Both the position numbers and the translations under genes were made by a program. Shown piece by piece: positions 51,815 to 60,738 of a DNA stretch of 64,000 nt. Source of the stretch: CAVSCR01 sp963726575 (GTDB lineage Bacteria > Actinomycetota > Actinomycetes > JAHEKZ01); NCBI GenBank assembly GCA_963726575.1, contig CAVSCR010000007.1:372001-436000 (forward strand), read 5' to 3'. Numbering within the stretch: the stretch's first letter is position 1; each line of letters opens with the position of its first letter. The notes beneath the pieces are model-generated. The model did not search any database. It worked only from the letters and a program-made list of their open reading frames with translations, and was not told the DNA's origin.

Positions 51815-52699
51815 TTAGCGAAGCGCGTTGAGCTCGTCGAGAGCTCGATGGCCGCGCTCGACCACCCCTGGCACGACATCTTGGCGCCCGAGACGGATGG
51901 GCCACTCGAGCTGCAGGAGGATCTGTGTCTTTGCGAGCAGCGCCCCCCACTCCCAGCCGACAACGTCAAGGATTCTCGTCGACAGCCGCTTCCGGGCACC
52001 GTCCAGCGGATCCTGGAAGGTGTGCCACTGCAGGGTGGTGAGATCTGTGGCCCGCGTGCCGCTACCTGCGTTCCCGATATCGACGACCGCCGCAACCGCT
52101 CCGTCGCGGACCAGGACATTGCTCGGATTCAGATCGGCATGGACCATGTCAGGTGCCCCTTCTGGTGGCGCGACGTCGACACCCAGTGGCCGCAGACGCT
52201 CGACCAAGGCCGCCACTGCGGAGGAATGCGCCGAGAGCCCGGCGACTGCCGACTCCTGACCGGTGGCGACCCGCCAGGCATACCACCAGTGGTCGTAGGG
52301 CTCGGAGGCTTGGCAAGCCTGGACTTCGATGATCTCCATCAGCTGCTCAACGAGTGACGGGGTTAGCGCCGGCACGGGAACCGCGTCAACGAAGTCCATC
52401 AGGTGCCATACGTGAGTGGCTGTGGCGCCGACTCCGAGCCAGGCGGGAGTGGGATAGCCACGCCCACGCATGTGCTCGACCACTCTCTGCCCTCGCAACG
52501 TCTCGACCAGGTGTTTGGGGTGTGCCCGGGGCTCTGCTTTGAGCACGGCATCCGCCCTTCCCGCCACCTGGACGCGTACGGCACCCGCATTGACGCCTCC
52601 GCCTAGGCGACCGAGAGGAGTTACGTCGGCACCGACCACGCCGGCCACGTCGTCCAGGACCTCGGCCGGCAGGTCTTCGAGGTGGGTGCCGTCGTTCAC
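51815..52699 (-). CDS. APH-family phosphotransferase (kinase-like)
   Basis: A 294-residue protein of the aminoglycoside-phosphotransferase/choline-kinase fold. The catalytic loop is VHADLNPSNVLVRDGAVAAV, with Asp and Asn of the Brenner motif, followed by VVDIGNAGSG as the metal-binding equivalent of DFG. An N-lobe lysine is likely in RADAVLKAEP. The family covers antibiotic, homoserine and choline kinases and many unknowns; nothing points to a substrate. It is divergent from the sigma factor gene. Confidence 0.75.
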   Translation of the reverse strand: MNDGTHLEDLPAEVLDDVAGVVGADVTPLGRLGGGVNAGAVRVQVAGRADAVLKAEPRAHPKHLVETLRGQRVVEHMRGRGYPTPAWLGVGATATHVWHLMDFVDAVPVPALTPSLVEQLMEIIEVQACQASEPYDHWWYAWRVATGQESAVAGLSAHSSAVAALVERLRPLGVDVAPPEGAPDMVHADLNPSNVLVRDGAVAAVVDIGNAGSGTRATDLTTLQWHTFQDPLDGARKRLSTRILDVVGWEWGALLAKTQILLQLEWPIRLGRQDVVPGVVERGHRALDELNALR

Positions 52700-52846
52700 G
52701 CAGCGACAGTAGCCGCGCCCGAGCGGTCACACCGCGGTCGGCGTCCCGCGCGCAGAATGCCGGGTCGTCCGCTACAGAACGGCACATATGGGGTGCCAGC
52801 ATGATGCCGCACGCAGGCAGGCGGACGGCGCCGGGGCGGCGACGAT

Positions 52847-52875
52847 GGAACGTTTCGGGAGGCCCGCTCCGACTA
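52847..52875 (+). promoter_or_regulatory. Possible ECF-type promoter for the SigE-family sigma gene
   Basis: GGAAC at 52847-52851 is an ECF -35 box, and CGACT about 17-18 bp further could be the -10. It lies about 70 bp upstream of the sigma factor start. Autoregulation by that factor would be typical. Confidence 0.3.
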
Positions 52876-52921
52876 GTGGGTGCGAGACGCTGAAGCAGAC
52901 TCCACGGGAGAGGACGAGCAC

Positions 52922-53485
52922 GTGGTCGATGAGATCACCCCTGACGAGGCTGGATTTCGGCAGTGGGTCGCGGGTCGATCGACGGTACTTCGACGGAAGG
53001 CGTACCTGCTGTCCGGGAGTTGGCACACCGCGGATGACCTTGTGCAGGAGACGTTGATCGCGACCTACGCCGCGTGGCCGCGAATCGTGAAGGCGCGGGA
53101 TATCGAGGCGTACGTGAACCGGATTCTGGTCAACAAGTATGTCGACAATCAGCGTCGGCCGTGGCGGCGGGAGCGGTCCGTGGGTGCAGTGCCTGATCCG
53201 GTGGACTCCTCCTCCCGCGATGCCTTCGATGCTGTCGAGGATCGAGACAGCCCTCTCGCCCAAGCTTTGGGTGCGCTACCTGCCAGTCAACGTGCTGTGC
53301 TCGTCCTTCGCTATACCGAGGATCTGACGGTCGATGCGATCGCCGACGTGCTTGACCTACCGCAAGGCACGGTCAAGAGCCGACTGTCCCGCGGTTCCGA
53401 GGCCATCCGGTCCGAACTCGAACGCAACCGACTACCTCTAGCTCACTCCGCCGCTACCTCGACGAGCAAACCGAAGGAACTGTGA
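52922..53485 (+). CDS. SigE-family RNA polymerase sigma factor (ECF)
   Basis: A 187-residue ECF sigma factor. Region 2 is FRQWVAGRSTVLRRKAYLLS, SWHTADDLVQETLIATYAAW and RILVNKYVDNQRRPWRRE; region 4 is LGALPASQRAVLVLRYTEDL with VDAIADVLDLPQGTVKSRLS. The W and R pattern matches the SigE-family (SigE-like 70-40) group of Actinobacteria. GTG at 52922 was chosen over one 42 bp upstream because a GAGAGGA site precedes it. It is coupled to a membrane protein gene by a TGATG overlap. Confidence 0.88.
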   Translation: MVDEITPDEAGFRQWVAGRSTVLRRKAYLLSGSWHTADDLVQETLIATYAAWPRIVKARDIEAYVNRILVNKYVDNQRRPWRRERSVGAVPDPVDSSSRDAFDAVEDRDSPLAQALGALPASQRAVLVLRYTEDLTVDAIADVLDLPQGTVKSRLSRGSEAIRSELERNRLPLAHSAATSTSKPKEL

Positions 53486-54216
53486 TGAGCATCGACTTCA
53501 AGGAACTGTTCAACGAAGAGGGCAGGCATGCCCCACCGTCGACGCTCGACACCGACTACATCGTGCGGCGGGGTCGCCGGGTCCGGGCTCGTCGTCGCGC
53601 GTCGGTCGGCGCCAGCGCACTGCTCGGTGTCGGGGTCGTCGCGCTGGCATCGGTAGCACTGGCGAGCACGGTTCCGTCTGTCGGTGGCACCTCGGCCGCA
53701 GGACCGGCGTCGAGCGCCTCGTCCTCGCCCGCTGCGGGGCCGACCGGTGGTCCCACACCATGGGGCGCTCCGCCGGCCGATCTCGCCGCTGTGTCACTTC
53801 CTGATCCCGCACCGGGTTTCCCGGTCCGACGCTTCCCGGACTCCGTCCAGCCGGAGTCATCCGGTCCAGGCAATCAGAGCCGCTGGGTCTCCGTCTTTAG
53901 GCTCGCCGCAAGCCCCGAACGCACCTCTACTCCGTCGCCAGGAGTTGTGGTAAGTCACGCGACCGGGCCCGAGGTGACGATGTTCGTGGGCGCCTACTCC
54001 AAGCCTGTCCATCTCAGCGGCCTCAAGAGCCGATCACTTGCAGGCTCGCCGGAGGTGGCCGGCGTCGTGGGCCATCTTGCGGAATACACCGAGAAGGGAA
54101 CCACCTTCAGGTGCTTGTACTTCACTACCGGCAAGTTCACTGTCGAGATCATCGGCGCCGGCGTTACTACTGCACAATTCGTAGCGCTCGGCAGCGCACT
54201 GACCGGGCTTCAGTAG
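53485..54216 (+). CDS. Membrane-anchored partner of the SigE-family sigma factor (possible anti-sigma)
   Basis: A 243-residue protein. A short cytoplasmic segment with basic residues (YIVRRGRRVRARRRASVGAS) precedes one transmembrane helix (LLGVGVVALASVALASTVPS), a Pro/Ser/Ala-rich linker and a secreted domain of about 130 residues. Position, topology and translational coupling to the sigma gene suggest a membrane anti-sigma or sensor, but no zinc-binding anti-sigma motif (HxxxCxxC) is seen. The outer domain is unfamiliar to me. Confidence 0.6.
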   Translation: MSIDFKELFNEEGRHAPPSTLDTDYIVRRGRRVRARRRASVGASALLGVGVVALASVALASTVPSVGGTSAAGPASSASSSPAAGPTGGPTPWGAPPADLAAVSLPDPAPGFPVRRFPDSVQPESSGPGNQSRWVSVFRLAASPERTSTPSPGVVVSHATGPEVTMFVGAYSKPVHLSGLKSRSLAGSPEVAGVVGHLAEYTEKGTTFRCLYFTTGKFTVEIIGAGVTTAQFVALGSALTGLQ

Positions 54217-54220
54217 CAAC

Positions 54221-54254
54221 GCGGGCGGGTTGTCCTAGCGGATGACCCGCCCGC
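54221..54254 (+). terminator. Hairpin after the sigma factor operon
   Basis: GCGGGCGGGT pairs perfectly with ACCCGCCCGC across a 14-base loop, 4 bp after the stop codon. No T-run follows. It is a plausible intrinsic terminator for the sigma/partner operon. Confidence 0.5.
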
Positions 54255-54819
54255 TAATGCCGGGGCCGGCCCGATCGCGGCCATTGACAGGACGCGAATT
54301 GGGCACGGGAGCCGTGACGTGACATATCGAGATGCGCCACGGCGATCACCGAGTCTTTACGGGGTCCATCCGATGATGCCGTCCACCGACAGACGGCCGA
54401 ATCAGTTCACGGCCATCCGCGAGACTGCTCCAGCCGGTGTCCTGATTCCGTGGCTGATCGCTCTGGTGTTTGCGACTGGCTCAAGCGGTTCTGGCAGCGA
54501 TCGCCCCGGCGCACGGGGCGCCCGCGAATGCCGGTTCTAGTGCGCCCCCTTTCAACAAACCGGACACGTCCACCTGCGGCGAGCCAACCCAACGGCGTGA
54601 AGATGCGACGGTGCACAACCGGCGCCCCCGTGGACCCACGGCTTACCCCGAAACCCGCTTGTACCCGCCACTCGGCAGGTGCGCCGCCCTCCGCAGGGGC
54701 TGGCTGCCAACAAACGTCGGCTGTGCACGCTGCTGGAATTCGACGTTGGCGGTGGACGGCGCCTCACCGGCACCCGTCTCGACGCGACGTCCGCCAGACC
54801 TTGGCGGGGGCAAACGGCA
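54255..54819. other. Gap of about 565 bp without a supported gene
   Basis: No frame here has convincing coding character. Short open stretches resemble secretion signals in different frames (VLIPWLIALVF near 54460, then AVLAAIAPAHGAPANAG near 54480-54530), so a broken small secreted protein is possible but not shown. Downstream lies the 3' end of the ECF42 operon on the minus strand. Confidence 0.5.
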
Positions 54820-56103
54820 TCAGGAGAGCGTGAGCCTGTCGATCCGGTTCTGCAGGAATCGGCGTTCGGCCGGCGCGGTCGCCAAGTCCAACGCGATCCG
54901 GTACTGCTCCAGGGCGCCCGGCCGGTCACCGAGTCGACGCAGCAGGTCGGCTCTGGCGGCCGGGAGGTAGTGGTAACCGGCGAGTCGGTCGTCGTCGGCC
55001 AGCGAGTCGAGCACGACGAGAGCGGCATCCGGGCCTTGTGCGAACGACACCGCGACCGCCCGGTTGACCGCCACCACCGGGCTCGGCCAGGCGCGTTCCA
55101 ACTGCTCGTAAAGGGCGACGAGAGCCACCCAGTCGGTGGCGTCGAAGGTCGCGGCGTCGGCGTGGACGCCCGCGGCGGCTGCCTGCAGCACGAACCGGCC
55201 AGGTGGTCGCGACGGACTCGTCAGTGCGAGGGCGCGGTCGAGCAACGCGTTGCCGTGCGCAATCGCCGCCCGATCCCAAAGAGTCCGGTCCTGGTCCTCG
55301 AGCAGCACGAGGTCGCCACCAGCATCGACCCGCGCGGTCCGGCGCGCGTCCGTCAGCTCCATGAGCGCGAGCAGGCCGAGCGTCTCGGGCTCGTCAGGCA
55401 GCAGAGCGGCGATGACGCGTGCCAGGTCGAGCGATCGCTCGACGAGGTCGACGCGCACCAACGTCTCACCACCCGGTGCCGTGTGGCCCGACGTGAACAG
55501 CAGGTGGATCACCGTCAGCACGCCGTCGAGCCGTTCGGCGAGATCCTCCCGACCAGGCACGCGATAAGGGATCGCCGCTGCACTGATCTTCTTCTTCGCG
55601 CGGGTGATCCGGGCCGCCATGGTGGGCGTCGACACCAAGAACGCGTGCGCGATCTCGTCGGTGGTCAGCCCGCACACCAGCCGCAGCGTCAAGGCTGTGC
55701 GGGCCTCCATCGCCAGGGCCGGGTGGCAGCAGGTGAAGACCAGGCGTAGGCGCTCGTCAGGGATCACGCCGCCCTCCGCGTCGACGTCGGGCTCGTCGTC
55801 CGCAACGTCTGAGTCGACGAGCAAAGGAAGCTTGCGCCGCAAGGTGGCGTCCCGGCGCAGCCGGTCGAGCAGCCGACGCTTGGCCGTCTGGGTCAGCCAG
55901 GCACCTGGGTTACGCGGAATACCCCGCTCGCCCCAGGTCTCCAGGGCGGCCACGAACGCCTCTTGGGTGGACTCCTCGGCCAGCCCGACATCACCGCCGG
56001 CGAGGCGCGCCGTCACGGCGAGGACGATTCCCCACTCGTGACGGTGCGCGTTCGCGACCGCCTCGGCGACCGCCGCGCGGTCGGCGCCCGCCGCCGGACT
56101 CAC
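54820..56103 (-). CDS. ECF42-type sigma factor with C-terminal TPR-like extension (DUF6596)
   Basis: A 427-residue sigma factor. Regions 2 and 4 fill residues 1-190 (LAEESTQEAFVAALETWGER, RNPGAWLTQTAKRRLLDRLR, LTLRLVCGLTTDEIAHAFLV, TMAARITRAKKK). The remaining 230 residues form a helical TPR-like extension of the DUF6596 kind (HLLFTSGHTAPGGETLVRVD). Such ECF42 factors are partnered by YciI/DGPF proteins instead of anti-sigmas, and here a yciI-like gene overlaps its start by four bases. A remnant of a second copy lies at 49999-50085. Confidence 0.92.
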   Translation of the reverse strand: MSPAAGADRAAVAEAVANAHRHEWGIVLAVTARLAGGDVGLAEESTQEAFVAALETWGERGIPRNPGAWLTQTAKRRLLDRLRRDATLRRKLPLLVDSDVADDEPDVDAEGGVIPDERLRLVFTCCHPALAMEARTALTLRLVCGLTTDEIAHAFLVSTPTMAARITRAKKKISAAAIPYRVPGREDLAERLDGVLTVIHLLFTSGHTAPGGETLVRVDLVERSLDLARVIAALLPDEPETLGLLALMELTDARRTARVDAGGDLVLLEDQDRTLWDRAAIAHGNALLDRALALTSPSRPPGRFVLQAAAAGVHADAATFDATDWVALVALYEQLERAWPSPVVAVNRAVAVSFAQGPDAALVVLDSLADDDRLAGYHYLPAARADLLRRLGDRPGALEQYRIALDLATAPAERRFLQNRIDRLTLS

Positions 56104-56450
56104 CCCGTGGGCATGATCGGCCGCACTTCAACCGTGTCGGCCGGCAGAGCCGACGCCAGCGCCAGCGCGGCGTCCAGGTCGTCGACGTCGATCAGGTAGA
56201 AACCGCCGAGCGCTTCCTTGGTCTCGGCGAAGGGACCGTCGGTGACGATCGGTGACCCGTTTGCGCCGGATCGGACGCTGGTGGCCGTGCTGGTGGGCTG
56301 CAGCGCCTCGGCCGCGACCATCGTGGCGCCGCTGGCCACGACCTTGTCGCTCCAGGCGCGGTGGGCGTCGAGCATCGCCTGCCACTGCTCGGGGGTGGCG
56401 CTGGCGTCGCGACTCTCGTCGCCGTAGATCAGGAAGAGGTAGCGCGTCAT
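56100..56450 (-). CDS. YciI/DGPF-domain protein, partner of ECF42
   Basis: A 116-residue YCII-like protein with a ferredoxin-like fold. It shows YLFLIYGDESRDASATPEQW at the start and the eponymous IVTDGPFAETKEALGGFYLI near 68-87. DGPF proteins regularly sit beside ECF42 sigma factors and are thought to be involved in their signal, though the mechanism is not known to me. Its ATG follows GGAGGG, which lies in the last codons of galK. Confidence 0.9.
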   Translation of the reverse strand: MTRYLFLIYGDESRDASATPEQWQAMLDAHRAWSDKVVASGATMVAAEALQPTSTATSVRSGANGSPIVTDGPFAETKEALGGFYLIDVDDLDAALALASALPADTVEVRPIMPTG

Positions 56451-57670
56451 GGGAGCCCTCCATGGGGTGGGTACTCGAAACCTTCACCCATCCGACGATC
56501 CGGCGACAGGGGAATCGACAACTCTTCATCAGTTCGTTGGCCGGCGTCCTCGTCGTGCCCCGGAGGCAGGCGGTGGGCGCCCGGGCCAGCCTGAGCCGAC
56601 CAGATCCGAGGCTCTGGCCCGCCCCGCTCGGCCGAGGCGCGCCGCAGGGACTGCTCGACGGCCCGGCGCCGCTGCACCGGTGCCAAGACGATCACGCAAC
56701 CGCCGAACCCGGCGCCGGTCAGCCGGGCACCGTCGGCTCCCGCAGCCGTGGCTGCGGTCACGAGCAGGTCGAGTTCGGGCGTGCTCACCTCGAAGTCGTC
56801 CCGCAGCGACGCGTGCGAGGCCAGCAGGGCGGGGCCGATCTGATCCGGCTGGCCCGCACGCAGGTGCTCCGCCACCTCGCGAACCCGGGCGTTCTCACTG
56901 ACCACGTGACGCGCCCGCGCCCGCAGCACCGGGTCGCTGAGTCGATCCACGTCGACCGGGTCGGCGATCAGGCTCAGCGACTCGACGCCCAGCTCGGCGG
57001 CAGCCTCCTGACAGGCGGCGACCCGTTCCGCATAGACACCGGCGGGCACTTGGTGCCGCACACCGGAATCGACGACGAGCAGACATCGGCCCTCTCGCTC
57101 AGGTTCGAACCGAACCTGCTCGGTGGACAGTCGAGCCACGTCGAGCAGCGTGGCGTGGCCAGGTGTGGCGAAGACGGACACGACCTGGTCCATCAGACCG
57201 ACGGGAGCACCGACGAAGTCCGTCTCAGCCGCGCGGGCGAGCTGCGCCACCTCCAGCAGGCTGAACTGCGCATCGAACACGTCGAGCAGAGCGAGTGTCG
57301 TGGCACAGGTGAGAGACGCCGACGACGCCAGCCCCGCGCCCCTCGGCACGTCGCCGTCGACGCTGATGCGCACGCCGTCGAGTTCGATGCCCGCCTGCCG
57401 CACCGCCCAGAAACAGCCGAGCACGTAGTCCGCCCAGGTGTTGCTGCGGCTCGAGGGCTCAACGTCGACGGAGGTCTCGACGGGCTCGGACGGCGTCGAG
57501 GAGGTCACCGACACGCGTTTGTCACCGGTACGTTCGGCGGTGACCCGCGTGCCTTGCGCGATCGCGAAGGGGAGCACCAAGCCGTTGTTGTAGTCGGTGT
57601 GGTCACCGATCAGATTCACCCGTCCCGGTGCCCACCACGTCACGCGCCTGCGGGCAACCGCAGACGTCAA
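56447..57670 (-). CDS. galK: Galactokinase
   Basis: A 407-residue GHMP kinase that phosphorylates galactose at C1. The family signature is APGRVNLIGDHTDYNNGLVL near residues 14-33; the ATP loop is VPRGAGLASSASLTCATTLA near 108-127; DFVGAPVGLMDQVVSVF holds the catalytic Asp region; and GAGFGGCVIVLAP is near 318-330. About 39 residues follow the usual C-terminus (HRLPPGHDEDAGQRTDEELS) without homology, reaching into the yciI-like start as ATGA. Its own start overlaps the PIG-L gene stop. No other Leloir genes are in the window. Confidence 0.93.
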   Translation of the reverse strand: MTSAVARRRVTWWAPGRVNLIGDHTDYNNGLVLPFAIAQGTRVTAERTGDKRVSVTSSTPSEPVETSVDVEPSSRSNTWADYVLGCFWAVRQAGIELDGVRISVDGDVPRGAGLASSASLTCATTLALLDVFDAQFSLLEVAQLARAAETDFVGAPVGLMDQVVSVFATPGHATLLDVARLSTEQVRFEPEREGRCLLVVDSGVRHQVPAGVYAERVAACQEAAAELGVESLSLIADPVDVDRLSDPVLRARARHVVSENARVREVAEHLRAGQPDQIGPALLASHASLRDDFEVSTPELDLLVTAATAAGADGARLTGAGFGGCVIVLAPVQRRRAVEQSLRRASAERGGPEPRIWSAQAGPGAHRLPPGHDEDAGQRTDEELSIPLSPDRRMGEGFEYPPHGGLP

Positions 57671-58374
57671 CGCGTGCCGACCCGCCGGAACGATTCGCGC
57701 TGCATCGCCTCGGCGAGTCTGTCCTCGCCGAACACGGTGAACAGACCCTCGAGCTGACTCTTGTGCTCGCCCAGAGCGCGCATCTTCATCGCGAGGATAT
57801 CGGGCGGCACGTCATACACGAGGTCGAGCTCGCTGGCTCGAACCACCACGGGTGTGCCGGGTCGGAAGATGTCGAACTCGTTCATTCGCTCGACCCAGGT
57901 GTCAGCCCACTCCTGCGAGTACGTGGCGTAGTACAGGCTGCATCCGGGCGGAGCGACAGCGTGGAACGCGTCGGTGGCCCATCGACAGACGGACTTGTGC
58001 GCCTCATGCCCGGTCATCCCCTCCGGCCCGAACGTCAGGATCGTCTCGGGCTGAACGTGCACCACCAGCTCGCGCACCCGTGCCGCGCCGTGGGGCTCCG
58101 GCAGCGCGGTGTCCATGTCGATGTCGGGCAGGTCGAGGAAGTGGTGCTCGGTGACGCCGAGCTGCGCCAGGCTCGCCAACAGCTCTCTTTCGCGCACCTC
58201 CCCCATCGTCGCCGACGGCCAGCGCTCCTCGTCCATCGAGCCGCCCTCGCCCCGGGTTGCGGTGACACAGACGACGCGCTCGCCGTCGCGCACGGCCTGG
58301 GCCATCAGGCCCGAACACAGATACGCCTCGTCGTCGGGATGCGCCCAGACTCCGAGAACGGTGCCAAGATCCAT
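57667..58374 (-). CDS. PIG-L family deacetylase
   Basis: A 235-residue LmbE-like zinc hydrolase that removes acetyl groups from N-acetylglucosaminyl compounds. The zinc motif is GVWAHPDDEAYLCSGLMAQA near residues 8-27 (His and two Asp), with the third ligand His in TFGPEGMTGHEAHKSVCRW. Mycothiol deacetylase MshB and mycothiol conjugate amidase are relatives; specificity is open. It is the first gene of the ECF42-YciI-galK transcript, each joined by four-base overlaps. Confidence 0.85.
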   Translation of the reverse strand: MDLGTVLGVWAHPDDEAYLCSGLMAQAVRDGERVVCVTATRGEGGSMDEERWPSATMGEVRERELLASLAQLGVTEHHFLDLPDIDMDTALPEPHGAARVRELVVHVQPETILTFGPEGMTGHEAHKSVCRWATDAFHAVAPPGCSLYYATYSQEWADTWVERMNEFDIFRPGTPVVVRASELDLVYDVPPDILAMKMRALGEHKSQLEGLFTVFGEDRLAEAMQRESFRRVGTR

Positions 58375-58422
58375 GTCTGCCGACGTTACGCGGGCGGAGC
58401 CGATCCGTCAGCCCTTCGTGGA

Positions 58423-59520
58423 TCAGGACGTGGACGAGTGGTAGATCGTCGTCGACGAGTAGATCACGCACTGCACGATCCGGTCGCCGGAGCGCCAAGC
58501 GTTCGCTCTGGGGTAGACGTAACCCAGCGACAGACTCGGGTCGTGGATGGTCTTGTCGCTCAGCGTGTCGGTCACGACGCCGGCACAAGCCCGGGTGGCG
58601 ATGTCGTCGAACTGGGTGGACGACGGGACCGGGCCGGAGGGTAGCTCGAACATGGCGATGATCTGGGCCTTGTGCGGCCCCTCGCACGGCACCGGGGTGA
58701 CGTCGACCACGCCTCCGGCGTCGAACTGTGCGATACAGTCACCGGCCCTTGCCGGACCGTCGACGGAGACACGCGTGACGTCTTGTGCAGTGGAGGTGTC
58801 GACCAACGACTGCGTGAACGCCAGGTTGGGGGTCGCCACCCAGCGCACCACGACCGCAGTGATGAGCAGGATCCAGAGCAAGCCGGCGATCAGACCCGTC
58901 AGGGCGAACGCTCGACCGCCGACGCCCTTGCGCGTGACTCGGCGAAGTCCGACGATTCCGAGGACTACTGCTCCCAGCGCAGGGAGTACGAGCGCCCCGG
59001 CAACGGCACCGATGAAGGCCCACGTCGCCACGACATCGCGAGCGGGTCCACTCGGCTGGGATTCGTCGTGACGCGCCCAGGGCTCGAAGCCCGTCGGCCA
59101 AGGGCGCGCCGGAACGGCCGCGTAGCGCCAGGCGATCTTGATCTGGAAGACCCAGTTGTAGAGCGGGATCAAGTTGAAGAACGTGTCACGGGAGCGATAG
59201 TCGACGCGTCGTGTCAGCGCCGCGAACCAGAGCAGCACGTAAGCCATGCCGAGCACCTTGAACTCGGTCTCTAGCCCGGGCCATCCGAAGACCGACGGTC
59301 CCACCAGGACGAACAGAGTGGCCAACGTCGCGTACACGGTGACGACGGGTACGGCCACGAGGGCAACCATGAGGGGGAACCGGGTCCAACGGCTCGGCGG
59401 TTGCGGAGCGTAAAGGTCCGCAACGTGACCGCTCCAAGCCGCGCCGTCCCACCAGCGAAGGTGGCTCCCCGACCAAGGGTCGGGAAACCACCCGGCTGGA
59501 GTCGTCGTCGTCTCGGTCAT
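58423..59520 (-). CDS. DUF2510 / DUF4190-like membrane protein with septum-formation-like C-terminal domain
   Basis: A 365-residue membrane protein. Residues 8-30 are a DUF2510 module (AGWFPDPWSGSHLRWWDGAA). Two to four helices and a DUF4190-like pair (LGAVVLGIVGLRRVTRKGVG, LTGLIAGLLWILLITAVVVR) come next. The C-terminal 110 residues are outside and contain cysteines and DCIAQFDAGGVVDVTPVPCE, a pattern of the septum-formation family. ATG at 59520 was chosen because GGGGAG lies about 6 bases upstream and it starts METTTT-like directly before DUF2510. Function unknown. Confidence 0.75.
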   Translation of the reverse strand: MTETTTTPAGWFPDPWSGSHLRWWDGAAWSGHVADLYAPQPPSRWTRFPLMVALVAVPVVTVYATLATLFVLVGPSVFGWPGLETEFKVLGMAYVLLWFAALTRRVDYRSRDTFFNLIPLYNWVFQIKIAWRYAAVPARPWPTGFEPWARHDESQPSGPARDVVATWAFIGAVAGALVLPALGAVVLGIVGLRRVTRKGVGGRAFALTGLIAGLLWILLITAVVVRWVATPNLAFTQSLVDTSTAQDVTRVSVDGPARAGDCIAQFDAGGVVDVTPVPCEGPHKAQIIAMFELPSGPVPSSTQFDDIATRACAGVVTDTLSDKTIHDPSLSLGYVYPRANAWRSGDRIVQCVIYSSTTIYHSSTS

Positions 59521-59545
59521 GGTCATCTCCCCGTAGGCCACCCGC

Positions 59546-60190
59546 TCAGGCGCCCTTGACCTGCCCGCTGTTCTGACAGGCGTCCACCAAAGCATCCGCC
59601 CGACCCTGCTCTCGCGCCAGCCCATTCCGCTGCGCGGCGACGCGATTCAGCTGCGTGTAGAACTGGGTCGGGGTATCGGCCTTGAACACTCGCTCGAAGG
59701 CGGCGAAGAAGGCCTGGTAGTCGTCGTCGACGACTGTCGCTGCACCCGCCGCCTCGCGGCACGACGCTTCCTGGGCACTCGTGGTATCGAGCTGAACTTG
59801 CAGTGCGTCCCGCGACTTCGAGATGTCAGCCAGGCGGCGCTGCAGGGTGGCGGCCTCGTTCTGTGTGGGCTTGGTCCCGAGCAGGTAACCCGCACCGGCA
59901 CCGAGCCCAACTCCCAGAGCAAGCGCTGACAGCGCGGCGGCCACCATCCACACGCGAGACCTCCGGTGCAGACGAGGTGAGATGTGGGTCGGTGGCGCCG
60001 CCGGCTCCCCCGTGGGCGACGGCACCACCGACGTCGCTTGCGCCCCGATCGGGCCGACCGCGGCCGGCTCGACTGTGATGGCGTCGGGCACCACGAGTGA
60101 CTCGGGGAGGGGCACGACGCGCACCTGGGCCGGGAAGATCGCCTCGGAGTTCTTGGAGGCTGTTGGAGTGGCGAACAGATCGTCGCTCAT
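59546..60190 (-). CDS. Membrane-anchored coiled-coil protein, unknown function
   Basis: A 214-residue protein. An N-terminal cytoplasmic, Pro-rich part (about 80 residues) precedes one transmembrane helix (VWMVAAALSALALGVGLGAG) and an outer region with a coiled coil (QNEAATLQRRLADISKSRDA) and a helical tail with two cysteines (EASCREAA, VDACQNSG). ATG at 60190 follows AGGAGCACGCC. It lies upstream of the DUF2510 gene on the same strand, 25 bp from it, so they may act together at the envelope. No family was recognised. Confidence 0.6.
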   Translation of the reverse strand: MSDDLFATPTASKNSEAIFPAQVRVVPLPESLVVPDAITVEPAAVGPIGAQATSVVPSPTGEPAAPPTHISPRLHRRSRVWMVAAALSALALGVGLGAGAGYLLGTKPTQNEAATLQRRLADISKSRDALQVQLDTTSAQEASCREAAGAATVVDDDYQAFFAAFERVFKADTPTQFYTQLNRVAAQRNGLAREQGRADALVDACQNSGQVKGA

Positions 60191-60325
60191 GGCGTGCTCC
60201 TGATGGGTCCCCCGGCGTGTGACGCCGCAGTGGTCAGTTCGTGGTGCTGACCTCACTGTGGGACCGGCGTCAACAACCTCGCGCCGGGGCAGACCCCTAG
60301 GGACGACCCTCGTTCGCCGCGTGGA

Positions 60326-60697
60326 CTACTCCGGGTGGTGGCAGACCGCCTCGACGTTGTTGCCGTCTGGATCGCGCACGAAAGCACCGAAGTAGTCCGG
60401 GTGGTAGTCGGTCCAGATTTGCGGCGGATGGAGGGGCTCGGCGCCAGCTGCGAGAGCGGCGTCGAAGAAGGCACGGACCGCGGATCGCGAAGTAGCCACG
60501 AAGGCGAGATGGGACTCCCGGAACCCCGTACCGGTCTCCTGAGGGCCGATCCAGAAGTCCGGCTTACCGTCGGATCCGTAGCCGATCACCGGCCCGAAGT
60601 CCATGATCCGCCCCGCGCCGAGCGCAGGAAGCACCGAGTCGTAGAACTCGGCGCTTGCGGCCGGGTCGGAACATTGGATCGAAACATGGTCGAGCAT
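60326..60697 (-). CDS. VOC family protein (second)
   Basis: A 123-residue vicinal-oxygen-chelate protein: His4 in MLDHVSIQCSDPAASAEFYD, then SHLAFVATSRSAVRAFFDAA with the next ligand, and Glu in VRDPDGNNVEAVCHHPE. It resembles the short glyoxalase-like proteins that act as single-domain dimers. Substrate unknown. It is a lone gene upstream of the DUF2510 group. Confidence 0.8.
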   Translation of the reverse strand: MLDHVSIQCSDPAASAEFYDSVLPALGAGRIMDFGPVIGYGSDGKPDFWIGPQETGTGFRESHLAFVATSRSAVRAFFDAALAAGAEPLHPPQIWTDYHPDYFGAFVRDPDGNNVEAVCHHPE

Positions 60698-60738
60698 GTC
60701 GTCCTCCTCGAACAGTCGCTACGGCGGCGCCTCGCGGC

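Noticed and set aside
54319..54540. Small plus-strand open frame in the gap after the sigma operon
   Set aside because: No ribosome site, no family similarity and poor codon character; reported only as part of the gap.
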